This document shows positions 16,252 to 24,884 of a stretch of 64,000 bases of DNA, one piece after another. How positions within the stretch are numbered: position 1 is the stretch's first letter; each line of letters begins with the position of its first letter. A model generated the notes under the pieces. The model had not been told where the DNA came from. It made no database searches and saw only the letters and a list, made by a program, of their open reading frames with translations. The position numbers and the translations under genes are program-made. The stretch comes from QWHO01 sp039809865 (GTDB lineage Bacteria; Vulcanimicrobiota; Xenobia; Xenobiales; QWHO01). The DNA lies in assembly GCA_039809865.1 (NCBI GenBank), contig JBDHVW010000038.1, positions 1 to 64,000 on the forward strand. Direction: 5' to 3'.

Positions 16252-19200
16252 TTACGTCGCGGTGGCCGGGCAGATCTCGCGGTAAGCGCAGAACCGACAG
16301 GCCATGAACGTCGGTTTGGCGTCTAAATTTCGCTGGCGAATGCCGGCCGCCGCTTCCAGCACCTTCTCGCGCGCTTTCGTCAGGTCGCGCGGTTGCACGG
16401 TGGCGCGGCCCACCAGGCCGGCCTCGAGGAAACGCAACTCCACGGCCCGGGGGGTGACCCCGTAGGTCTCGCGGTAGCCCAGCGCGTACAGCGACAGCTG
16501 CAGGCTCTCGCCCGCGCGCCGGTCGGCATCTTGCTGCGTGCGCACCTCGCTGGACTTGTAATCCACGATGACCGGCCCGGGGTCGATCCGGTCGTAGCGC
16601 CCGATCACCTTGTTCCCGTCCACCATGAACGCGAAATCTTGCTCGATCATGTCGGGCATCACGCCGCCGGCCTCTTCGCGGGCGTGGAAATCCTCCAGGG
16701 CCTTCTTGCCCACCAGGAAACGCTGCTCTTCGTGCTCGCGCGTGAAGAAGCCCTGGCTGACCCAGCACGACTCGTACCGGGCGAGCATGTCCCCCAGCGT
16801 GACCACCCGGCCGTCCTTCTTACCGATCAGGTACTCGCTGATCGCCTCGTGCAGAGCCCGACCGTAGGCCACGCTGTGGTGCTGCAGAATCGGCACGCGC
16901 AGCACGTGGATGTATTTGTATTTCTGCGGGCAGGTCAGGTAGTCGTTGATCTGCCGGAAGCTCAGGTTGAGCGTGCGCTCGGGCCCCATCTCGCGCGGGG
17001 TCGTGGGCACGACCGGAGGGGGAGCGAAGCGCTCGAGCGCCACCAGGGGCGAGGCCCGGAAGGCCGAGCTATCGGCCCGCGGACGATCCAGAGCCTCGAG
17101 CAGAAAGGGCGACACCTTGCGCGCCCGACGCCCGCCCACGTCGCGGGCCCAGGTGGTGTAGAGGCGGTTCTTGGCGCGCGTCATGGCCACGTAGAACAGC
17201 CGCCGCTCCTCTTGCAGGTGGTAGTCGCCCGAGGGCGGCGCGTCCTTGAGCAGCTCGACCGGAAACTCGATCGCGTCGGCGCGGTTGCGCGAGGGGAACT
17301 TGCCGTCCACGAGACCCACCAGGAAGACGACCGGGAACTCGAGGCCCTTGGAGGCGTGCACCGTCAGCAGCTGCACGGCGTCCTCCTCGGCGTCGGCCTC
17401 GACCACCGAGGGCGAGTCGCCCGCCTCCATCAGCAGGTCGAGGTGCTGCACGAACTGCGGCAGCAGCGCCTGCGGATGGTTCTCCTCGAAACTCTTGAGG
17501 ATGTCGAAGAAGCGCGCCAGGTTCTGGATCTCGACCTCGCCGCCCTTCTCGGTGAGCTGGCGCAGCCAGCCCGACTCGGTGATGTAGTGGTAGAGCAGCC
17601 TTCCCGGGGTCTCGTCGGCGATGCGCGCGATGAAACCGTCGACCTCGGCCAGCAGGCGGGTGACCACGCCGAGCTCGCCCTCCGACAGCGTCACGGCGTC
17701 CTCGGGCTTCTCCTCGGCGGTGTGAGCGCGCATCACTCCCAGCAGCGGCAGATTGCGTCGCATGGCGTAGCTGTTCAGGAGGATGAGCGAGTTCATGCCG
17801 AGCTGGTACGTCTCGCCCGAGGCCAGGTAGAACAGGCTCACCGAGTCGTGGGGGTCGCACAGCACCCGCAGAAACGCCATCACCAGGCGGATCTCGGGGC
17901 GCGCGTAGAGGCCCCGGTTGCCCGTGAAGCGGAACGGGATGCCCAGCATGTTGAGCCCCCGCAGATAGGGGTCGGCGTCCTTGTTGGTGCGCACCAGGAT
18001 GGCGCAATCGCCGTAGCCGCAATCGCCCTGCTCGACGAGCCGCTGGATCTCCTCGGCCACGGCCTCGCTCTCGGCCGAGATGTTGTCGAAGGCCCGCAGG
18101 TCCACCTCGGGACCCTCCTCGCGCGGGGAAATCAGGCGCTTGTCGATCTTGTTGCGCACCTCGAGACGATCGGGATTGTTGTGCACGATCAGCCGGTAGG
18201 CGCAGTCGAGGATCGGCTGCGTGGAGCGGAAATTGTCCTTCAGCACCACCTGCACGGCCTCGGGATACTCGGTCGTAAAGCCCAGGATGTTGGCGATCGA
18301 GGCACCCCGGAAACGGTAGATCGACTGGTCGTCGTCGCCCACCACCGTCAGGTTACGGTGGGCCCCGGCCAGCTCCTTGACCAGGGCGAACTGGCCGTAG
18401 TTCGTGTCCTGGAACTCATCCACGAGGATGAAGCGGAAGCGCTGCTGGAACTTCGTCAGCACGCTGGGACGCAACTGGAACAGCCGCAGCATCAGGTAGA
18501 CCTGGTCGCCGAAGTCGAGGAAGCCGCCTCTGGCCATCAGCTCGGAATAGGCCGCGTAGACCTCGGCCAGCTCGGTCTGGGTGCGGGCGCGGTCGGCCTG
18601 GTCGGGATCGTGGGCCTCGGCGGTCAGACCGCGGGCGAAGGCGAGATAATCTTGCGGCGAGACATCTTCGTCCTTGCAGCGCGAGAAGAGCGACAGCAGG
18701 GCCTGCAGGTGGCCGGTGGGGTTGCCCAGCGGGCGGTAGCGGTCCAGCGGCAGCTCGAAGAGGTGGTCCTGCAGGAACAGCACCTGCTCGGGCTGGGAGA
18801 GCACCTTGAACTCGGGCGTGATGCCCAGCTCCATCGCGTTCTCGCGCAGCACCTTGTCGCCGAACGAGTGGAACGTGGAGATCTGGATGTCGGCGTAACC
18901 ATAGGGGAGGAGCATGTCCACGCGCTCCTGCATCTCGGCGGCGGCCTTGTCGGTGAAGGTGAGCGCCAGAATCTCGCCGGGACGGGCCGCCCCGCTGGCG
19001 ATCAGATAGGCGATGCGCCGCGTCACCACGGTGGTCTTGCCGGTGCCGGCGCCGGCCACGATGAGCAGCGGCCCCTGGCCGTGCACCACGGCTTCTTCTT
19101 GCGCCTCGGTCAGCCCCTCGAGGATCTTGTCGGAGGTGTCCGGCAGAATGCGCGGCGGCCCATCGGGCATGGGCGCCAGCAGAGGACGCAGCGCGCGGGT

Positions 19201-19263
19201 GCGCGTGCGCTTCTTCGGGAGGACGGTGGTGGGGGATTCGCCCCAGAGGCCGAGTTGCTCCAT
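16252..19263 (-). CDS. UvrD/PcrA-type DNA helicase fused to a PD-(D/E)XK nuclease
   Basis: The 1003-residue protein combines a superfamily 1A helicase (about 45-720) with a C-terminal RecB/Cas4-like nuclease (about 760-1000). Walker A is AGAGTGKT (70-77), motif II is LVDEFQDTN, motif III is VGDDDQSIYRFRGA, and TVHASKGLEFPVVFL and EERRLFYVAMTRAK are motifs V and VI. The nuclease shows IVDYKSS, the Asp-x-Lys catalytic strand, plus GRALHEAISEY. A Cys in TCPQKYKYIH and the C-terminal cluster CRFCAYREIC give four cysteines as in the iron-sulfur clusters of AddB and Cas4. It probably processes DNA ends or stalled forks, an AddAB-like role in a single chain. No exonuclease partner is adjacent. Confidence 0.95.
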   Translation of the reverse strand: MEQLGLWGESPTTVLPKKRTRTRALRPLLAPMPDGPPRILPDTSDKILEGLTEAQEEAVVHGQGPLLIVAGAGTGKTTVVTRRIAYLIASGAARPGEILALTFTDKAAAEMQERVDMLLPYGYADIQISTFHSFGDKVLRENAMELGITPEFKVLSQPEQVLFLQDHLFELPLDRYRPLGNPTGHLQALLSLFSRCKDEDVSPQDYLAFARGLTAEAHDPDQADRARTQTELAEVYAAYSELMARGGFLDFGDQVYLMLRLFQLRPSVLTKFQQRFRFILVDEFQDTNYGQFALVKELAGAHRNLTVVGDDDQSIYRFRGASIANILGFTTEYPEAVQVVLKDNFRSTQPILDCAYRLIVHNNPDRLEVRNKIDKRLISPREEGPEVDLRAFDNISAESEAVAEEIQRLVEQGDCGYGDCAILVRTNKDADPYLRGLNMLGIPFRFTGNRGLYARPEIRLVMAFLRVLCDPHDSVSLFYLASGETYQLGMNSLILLNSYAMRRNLPLLGVMRAHTAEEKPEDAVTLSEGELGVVTRLLAEVDGFIARIADETPGRLLYHYITESGWLRQLTEKGGEVEIQNLARFFDILKSFEENHPQALLPQFVQHLDLLMEAGDSPSVVEADAEEDAVQLLTVHASKGLEFPVVFLVGLVDGKFPSRNRADAIEFPVELLKDAPPSGDYHLQEERRLFYVAMTRAKNRLYTTWARDVGGRRARKVSPFLLEALDRPRADSSAFRASPLVALERFAPPPVVPTTPREMGPERTLNLSFRQINDYLTCPQKYKYIHVLRVPILQHHSVAYGRALHEAISEYLIGKKDGRVVTLGDMLARYESCWVSQGFFTREHEEQRFLVGKKALEDFHAREEAGGVMPDMIEQDFAFMVDGNKVIGRYDRIDPGPVIVDYKSSEVRTQQDADRRAGESLQLSLYALGYRETYGVTPRAVELRFLEAGLVGRATVQPRDLTKAREKVLEAAAGIRQRNLDAKPTFMACRFCAYREICPATAT

Positions 19264-19329
19264 GGCTGACGTGAGGAATTTTCCTCATTGTCGCTTGAAG
19301 CCCTTTCGAACGGGGGTTTGGGGTCGACA

Positions 19330-19354
19330 GTCGACAGTTGACAGTCGACAGTAG
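19330..19354. repeat. 25-bp dispersed repeat built from GTCGACAGT units (copy 2)
   Basis: Identical over 25 bases, in reverse orientation, to 1673-1697. An extra GTCGACAGT unit precedes it at 19323. It lies in the 154-bp spacer between the divergent helicase gene and the 1048-residue repeat protein gene. Confidence 0.85.
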
Positions 19355-19417
19355 AAGACCGGAAAGCGCCCCTTTGGAATCAGGTATCTTTCAGCCGGAG
19401 AACCTAGTCTGGGAAGG

Positions 19418-22400
19418 ATGGACAGGAGTCAGCAGCTCGATGCTCTGGCCCGCGCCGGTGTGCAGTTCTATCGCGAGCGCAGCTTGCGGATGCCCTGGCA
19501 GGATCTGCACGTCCAGATCGACGCGGCCGAAGCGGCCGACCAGGACCAGCTCCTGCTCAAGGAGCCGGGCGCCGAGGCATTGCTTCCCGCCGGTGATCTG
19601 GCCGAGGCGGCTGCCCTGGCCGAGGGCAAGCCGACAAAGCCCGCCAGCCTGGCCATTCATCGCCTGAAAGAGCAGGGCTTCCAATTCCAAGCCGTGACGG
19701 GCGGTGCGATCGGCGCCTGGGCCGCAGTTCAGGCGTTGGAGGCGAACCAACCCCTCAAGCTCCAGGGCAAAGCCAGCTTCACCCTCCAGCCCGAGCAAGC
19801 CACGAAAGCCGCTCAATTCTACACCGAGCCCGACGACCGGGCCAAAGTTCTCACCCAGTTGGAAGGCCAGTACGGCTTTACCGGCAGCAACGGCAACAGC
19901 CTGAATGCTTGCCAGGCCTGGCTCGACGAGGGCGCTTCGCTGGGTAAGAACGGCAAGATCTGGCTCTCAATGAAAGAGCTCGACCTGGAGCATCCCAAGG
20001 AGCAGTTGAGCGCCCTGGGAGAGCTGCGCAAGACCGTCAGCGCCCAGACCAGCCTGAAGGCCCTGCCGATCTGGCGCGAGGCGCGCCCCGACGTGCTGGC
20101 GCTGGCCGAGTGCGGTGGCTCGCCCGAGGAGAAGGCGGCACTGGCCCGCCTGGGTTTCCCGAAACTGCCCGATGGGCGCCTGAAGGACTTCAGCACCCAG
20201 CTCTGCGACACGGCCAGCTGGCTGGCGGTGGCTCGGGAGGGCGGAAGACTCACGCCCGAGTTGCTGGGCAAGATCTCCAATCCGAAGGACGCGCTGTTCC
20301 TGGCCAGCCAGCTGGGGGTTCCCACGGGCGTCCTGGCGGCCTTCCAGGCGTCCAGCGCCAGCGACGCGGCCAAGGCGATCGCGGTCAAGCAGTTGCTGGG
20401 CGGCAACTCCGGGCCCGAGCAAATCCTGGCGCTGAGCAAGAAGCTGAAGGAAGACCTGAAAGACCCTGGCTGGACCGACGCCAAAATCCTGCTCAAGTGC
20501 GCCCTGGACTCGCTGAAGTCCGAGCCGCGCTACGAGCGTGTCACCCGCATCGCCGACCAGTGCGAGGCGCTCAAGCACGACGGCTCGACCGTCCGTCTGT
20601 ACGAAGCCCTGCTGCGCAAGCCCTGCAGCGACGACCGTTCCCTGGCCGCGCTGGGCGACAGGGTGGCCGCCGACCTGTCCATCACGACCTATAGCGACGC
20701 GGGCCCGGATGCCTCCAAAGCCAGCAAGGCGTTCCTCAAAGAGCTGAACGCACCGTTCATTCTAGACATTCCCAAACTGAACTACGCCACCAGCCGACTG
20801 ATCGTGCATCGTCAGGCTCTGCAGCGCTTGCAGATCGGGCCGCTGGACGCGGCCACCCTGGGCCTGCGTGCCAGCGAGGCCGTGCGCGCCCAGAAATATG
20901 ACAAAGCCTGCGATGACGCCGCGCTGATCGGCTCCCACCTGATGGCGCAGTTGGGCGGGCCGGTGGTAGGCGAGCTCAAGCACCCCGGCTCGCGCGTCAA
21001 GCTACAGGAAGCCTTTTTCGCGGAAGGCGGTAAGGATCTGGCCCGACTGGGCCTCAAAGTCAGCCAGGAAGTGCGCAACTCGGGAGTGGATAACGCCTAC
21101 TCCGATGCCCGCATCATCGGAAAGGCGATCGTCGATCGGCTGGCCCAGAACGAGCCGTCCTCGGTGGCCGGCGTGGTCTCCAAGATCGCCGACCTCAATT
21201 GCAGCGGCTCCTACACCGAGATCTACGAGACCGCCATGGCCAATCCCGAGAAGCTCGACGCCGCCGGGCTGGGGGTGGTGGGAGCCACGCTGGTGGAGGC
21301 CCTGAGCAAGAAGGGCTGGGAGAAGTCCCACGAGGACGCCTGGCGCTGCGGGCGCGCGTTCCTCCAGGGCGATCCCGTCGCGCTGAAGCTCGCGAAACCG
21401 GGCGACCTCAAGCACTGGACCTCCTGGCACGAGTTCTACAAGACCGCCCTGCGCGGCGTGGGGCGGCCGGCCAACGAGGTGGGGCTGGAGATCTCCCAGA
21501 ACGTGCGCGGCGTGGGCCAGGAAAACTCCTGGATCGACGCCTCCACCATCGGCAGACTCTATGTGGGCACGCTGGAAACCCCCTCGGGGCGGGCCGTGTC
21601 GCGCTTCGAAGGCAACAAGCACAGCGGCAGCCGGGTCCGCGCCCAGGAGCTGGTGCTGGAGAATCCGCAGGCGACCTCGCTCGAATTGAGCCGTCTCGTG
21701 AAGGGTCTGGGCTACGAGAACTCGTGGAAGGACGCCTCCCTGCTCGATCGCGAGCTGCTGAAGGAGCAGGGCTGCAAGTTGCTGGACGGGGTGGAGACCC
21801 ATAATTCGGGTGCCCTGGTGCTGGCCGCCGAAGAGCTGTTCGCCCAACCGACCGATCTGGCCTCGTCGGGGGCGGGGCTGAGCGAGACGATCCGCAACCA
21901 GAAATGGAAAGAGCACACCTGGGACGACGCCGAGAAGATCGGCCTGGCGTTTCTCAAAGCCTGCGAGGCGCCCGCCACGGCGGCCTGGAAGGGAGCCGGC
22001 AAGCTCCACCATCAGGGTTCGCGCGTGATGCTGCAAGAGGGCATCTTGCGGGGAATGCAGGCCGACGGCCCGCGAGAGCTCGGCCAGGCGGGCGTGCGCA
22101 CGCTGATCGCGGTGCGGGCCCGCAACTACGCCAACTCGTTCGAAGACGCGTGCAGCGCTGTGCAGGGCTTCGTCCAGGCGCTGCCGACCGACAGCCTGGG
22201 GGCCGACCTGTGTGCCATGGGAGCGGTGCTGCCGTTTGAAGCGCGGGCGGCCGTCTACGAGAAGGCCCTGACCGAGGTCACCCCGGCAACCCCGGGCAAG
22301 ACCGCCGCGCGCGCTCTACAGCTGATCAAAGACCTGGGACTGCCCGGAGAGTTGGCCGCCAAGACGCTGGTGGCCCGACTGACCGACCGGCTCGAGCCTC

Positions 22401-22564
22401 CCGAGGTGAAAGAGCGCGTGCAGGGCTCGCAGGACGCCGTCCGCAACCTGGAGCTGATCGCCAGCGCCGAGACCCTTTACAAGCAAAAGGGCGCCAACGG
22501 AAGCGTCGAGGCCACCGAGGAATACGTCCAGATCAACGGGCAGCGCGTGAAGGTGCGCAAGTGA
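19418..22564 (+). CDS. Large helical protein made of about eight 70-residue repeats
   Basis: I do not recognise this 1048-residue protein. No signal peptide or membrane segment is visible. Residues about 385-930 hold eight imperfect repeats with a period near 70 residues; starts are near 388, 457, 522, 595, 666, 735, 795 and 865. The consensus is roughly GSRVxLxExxL, then LxxLGxxVSxxVR, then NSWxDAxxIGxAFL (for example VSQEVRNSGVDNAYSDARIIG and ISQNVRGVGQENSWIDASTIG). It should form an alpha-solenoid-like array. The first 380 residues are helical, Ala- and Leu-rich and less regular. GGGAAGG lies just before the ATG. The stop overlaps the next start as GTGA, so it heads a coupled set that continues with exported proteins. 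Confidence 0.8.
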   Translation: MDRSQQLDALARAGVQFYRERSLRMPWQDLHVQIDAAEAADQDQLLLKEPGAEALLPAGDLAEAAALAEGKPTKPASLAIHRLKEQGFQFQAVTGGAIGAWAAVQALEANQPLKLQGKASFTLQPEQATKAAQFYTEPDDRAKVLTQLEGQYGFTGSNGNSLNACQAWLDEGASLGKNGKIWLSMKELDLEHPKEQLSALGELRKTVSAQTSLKALPIWREARPDVLALAECGGSPEEKAALARLGFPKLPDGRLKDFSTQLCDTASWLAVAREGGRLTPELLGKISNPKDALFLASQLGVPTGVLAAFQASSASDAAKAIAVKQLLGGNSGPEQILALSKKLKEDLKDPGWTDAKILLKCALDSLKSEPRYERVTRIADQCEALKHDGSTVRLYEALLRKPCSDDRSLAALGDRVAADLSITTYSDAGPDASKASKAFLKELNAPFILDIPKLNYATSRLIVHRQALQRLQIGPLDAATLGLRASEAVRAQKYDKACDDAALIGSHLMAQLGGPVVGELKHPGSRVKLQEAFFAEGGKDLARLGLKVSQEVRNSGVDNAYSDARIIGKAIVDRLAQNEPSSVAGVVSKIADLNCSGSYTEIYETAMANPEKLDAAGLGVVGATLVEALSKKGWEKSHEDAWRCGRAFLQGDPVALKLAKPGDLKHWTSWHEFYKTALRGVGRPANEVGLEISQNVRGVGQENSWIDASTIGRLYVGTLETPSGRAVSRFEGNKHSGSRVRAQELVLENPQATSLELSRLVKGLGYENSWKDASLLDRELLKEQGCKLLDGVETHNSGALVLAAEELFAQPTDLASSGAGLSETIRNQKWKEHTWDDAEKIGLAFLKACEAPATAAWKGAGKLHHQGSRVMLQEGILRGMQADGPRELGQAGVRTLIAVRARNYANSFEDACSAVQGFVQALPTDSLGADLCAMGAVLPFEARAAVYEKALTEVTPATPGKTAARALQLIKDLGLPGELAAKTLVARLTDRLEPPEVKERVQGSQDAVRNLELIASAETLYKQKGANGSVEATEEYVQINGQRVKVRK

Positions 22565-22962
22565 GGTCCCTGCTCCTCGTGGTCCTCCTCACGCTTCCGG
22601 CCTGGGCCAAACTTACCGAGGTGAAGGTCTGGTATTACCCGCCCGCCGGCCAGCCAGCGCTCATCAAACATTGGGTTTCTTCGCAGCTGAAGGTGGACCG
22701 CAAGTTCTCCTACAGCCGCATGGGCAAGTTCCGCGTGCGCGTCACATGCGCGCCGGGGGACAAGCTCGGTATCGTGTTCATGGACGACGCGGGCGGTCTC
22801 TTCGACCTGCCCGAATCGGATCGAAAACCCTCCGGAGGCGTAAAAGACGTGTTCTGGATTATCCCCTATAACTTCCTGACCGGGCCGGCGCGGCTGCAGG
22901 TCAAGGCTCTGGGCTCGGATCAGACCGAGGTGATGGCTCTGGGATCGGTCAGCGCGCGTTGA
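22561..22962 (+). CDS. Small exported protein of unknown function
   Basis: The 133-residue product begins with a short Sec signal peptide (MRSLLLVVLLTLPAWAK, cleavage after AWA) and a mature domain of about 115 residues that is strand-rich (KVWYYPPAGQPALIKHW, KFRVRVTCAPGDKLGIVFMDDAGGLFDLP). It has a single Cys in the mature part. I do not recognise a family; a small Ig-like or lipocalin-like sandwich fits. The start is GTG 22561, which overlaps the stop of the repeat-protein gene by four bases (GTGA), and its own stop overlaps the next start as TTGA. It is therefore an internal gene of a coupled operon of exported products. Confidence 0.75.
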   Translation: MRSLLLVVLLTLPAWAKLTEVKVWYYPPAGQPALIKHWVSSQLKVDRKFSYSRMGKFRVRVTCAPGDKLGIVFMDDAGGLFDLPESDRKPSGGVKDVFWIIPYNFLTGPARLQVKALGSDQTEVMALGSVSAR

Positions 22963-24884
22963 GACGGATACTCCTTCTCATCGCCCTGCTGCTGGCGGTG
23001 GCCTGCAGCCAATCCCCGACCATCCCCCCCGCGACTGCAACGCCCACGGTGACGGCCACCCCCGAAGGGCGGGCCTGGACCGTGATGATCTACATGGACT
23101 CCGATAACGATCTGGAGGCCAACCAACTGGACGATTTTCGCGAGATGGCCCAGGTCGGCAGCAGCCCCAGGGTGCAGTTGGTGGCCTACATGGACCGTTG
23201 CCAGGACGGCGAGAGCGAGCAGGACGGCTGCAGCGACGAGGACCTCCTGAACCTGCCCAATTGGCACGGAGCCAAGCTTCTGGCTATCGACAAGGGCAAG
23301 TTCGAGGAGCTGGACGACTGGGGGGTCGTCAACTCGGCTTCGCCCAAGACGCTGGAGCGCTTCGTCAGCGAGGCCAGGAAGCGTTATCCCGCGCGCCGCT
23401 ACGCCCTCATCATCGGCGACCACGGCGACGGCTGGACGGGGGCCTGTTTGGACGACTCCGCCGGGGGCGAGGAGATCCTCACTCCGGCCGAGATGGCGAA
23501 GGCACTCGACGGCGCCAACCTCGAGCTGCTGGGCTTCGACTGCTGCCTGATGGGCACGCTCGAGGTCGGGTTGGCGCTGTCGCACGACGCCCGCTACCTG
23601 GTCTCGTCCGAGGAGCTCGAGCCGCTGAGCGGCTGGGATTACAAAGCCGTGCTGACGGCTTTGAACAAGAACCCCGAGATGGACGGCGCCCAACTCGGCA
23701 CCATCATCGCGGACACCTACCAATCCTCGTTCGCGTCCGACGACTCGGAGGGCCTGGCCATCACGCTGTCGGTGGTGGATCTGAGCAAGCTTCCCGCGGT
23801 GCAAAAGGCCCTCGAGAAAGTGGGCGCCGCGCTGGCCCAGATGATCGAGTCGGGCGGCCGTAAGGCCTGGGTGGGCGCCGCCCGCGCCCGGGCCCACGCC
23901 GAGGAATACGGATCCAGCGACGACCTGGAACCGGGCTCGTCCATGCACGACATCGTGGATCTGGCCGGGAACCTGGCCATGAAGGTGCCCTCTCTGACCG
24001 CCGACGCCCTGGCTCTCCAGGAAGCCGCCCGCGCGGCCGTGGTCCACACGGTGCACGGGAAGGCGCGTCCCCAGGCCAACGGGCTGAGCCTCTTCTTCCC
24101 CCCCACGGCCGAAGAGATCGATCCGGCTTACGGCAAGACTCCGGGAGTTCCCAAGGCCTGGCTGACCTTCCTCAACAGCTACTCCGATTTTGCCGGCACC
24201 GACCTCAACCCCCCCAAGATCACGAAGCTCAAGGCCTCGCCGGACTCGTTCAAGCTGGGCGACAGCATCACCGTGACCGCGCAGGTGGCCGACGCCGACG
24301 ACCTGGATACGTGCTCATTCGTGCTGGTGCAGAATTATGAGGACGGTAAGGTCATCATCGGCTCGCTCCCGATGGACGTGCCCGAGAACGGCAAGCTGAA
24401 GCGCGAGTGGGACGGCCGCTGGTATGCCCTGGGCGACAAGGAGGGCTTTCTCACCATCAGCGTCACCGAGGTGCAGAAGGACGCCGACGGCGGCTACCTG
24501 GTCACCTGCCCGGCGCAGTGGCAGAAGAAGAAAAAGAGCCGCTGGAAGGACGTCACGCTGCACCTTTACCTCGAGCCCGAGAAAGACGGCGAGATGTCCG
24601 GCCAGCTCGTCTACGCCATGCTCGACGAGGAGAACGAGCCCGCCCGCGAGGTCGAGCTCGAGCCCGGGAACCGTCTGCGGGCGGTCTTCCTCGAGCTGGA
24701 CGAGCAGGGCGACCCGGTCTACGTGCCCGACGAGAATGAGGAAGACGTGCTGCTGGTGGACAAGGACGGCATCCAGGTGGAGATGCTGGACGTGGACCCG
24801 GGCAGCTGGTCGGTGGGCTTCGAGCTCCAGGACCTGTCGGGCAACACGGCCCACGAATACACCGATGTGGAGATCGACGAATGA
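22959..24884 (+). CDS. Clostripain-like (C11) cysteine protease lipoprotein
   Basis: The 641-residue product has a lipoprotein signal with lipobox LAVAC16, a Thr/Pro-rich linker, and a C11 (clostripain) caspase-fold domain: TVMIYMDSDNDLEANQLDD at the start of the domain, catalytic His in IIGDHGDGW (about residue 155) and catalytic Cys in FDCCLMG (about residue 194). The C11 domain continues to about residue 410 (LSLFFPPT). The last 220 residues form one or two Ig-like domains and end in a very acidic tail. C11 enzymes cleave after Arg or Lys and are often self-activating. It would be anchored at the cell surface or in the periplasm. The start is TTG 22959, overlapping the previous stop (TTGA). 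Confidence 0.9.
   Translation: MRRILLLIALLLAVACSQSPTIPPATATPTVTATPEGRAWTVMIYMDSDNDLEANQLDDFREMAQVGSSPRVQLVAYMDRCQDGESEQDGCSDEDLLNLPNWHGAKLLAIDKGKFEELDDWGVVNSASPKTLERFVSEARKRYPARRYALIIGDHGDGWTGACLDDSAGGEEILTPAEMAKALDGANLELLGFDCCLMGTLEVGLALSHDARYLVSSEELEPLSGWDYKAVLTALNKNPEMDGAQLGTIIADTYQSSFASDDSEGLAITLSVVDLSKLPAVQKALEKVGAALAQMIESGGRKAWVGAARARAHAEEYGSSDDLEPGSSMHDIVDLAGNLAMKVPSLTADALALQEAARAAVVHTVHGKARPQANGLSLFFPPTAEEIDPAYGKTPGVPKAWLTFLNSYSDFAGTDLNPPKITKLKASPDSFKLGDSITVTAQVADADDLDTCSFVLVQNYEDGKVIIGSLPMDVPENGKLKREWDGRWYALGDKEGFLTISVTEVQKDADGGYLVTCPAQWQKKKKSRWKDVTLHLYLEPEKDGEMSGQLVYAMLDEENEPAREVELEPGNRLRAVFLELDEQGDPVYVPDENEEDVLLVDKDGIQVEMLDVDPGSWSVGFELQDLSGNTAHEYTDVEIDE

Noticed and set aside
16393..19269. 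A long open frame (958 codons) on the plus strand opposite the helicase gene.
   Set aside because: It is antisense to a clear UvrD-type helicase and has the Ala/Gly/His/Arg composition of GC-rich shadow frames, with no recognisable domain.
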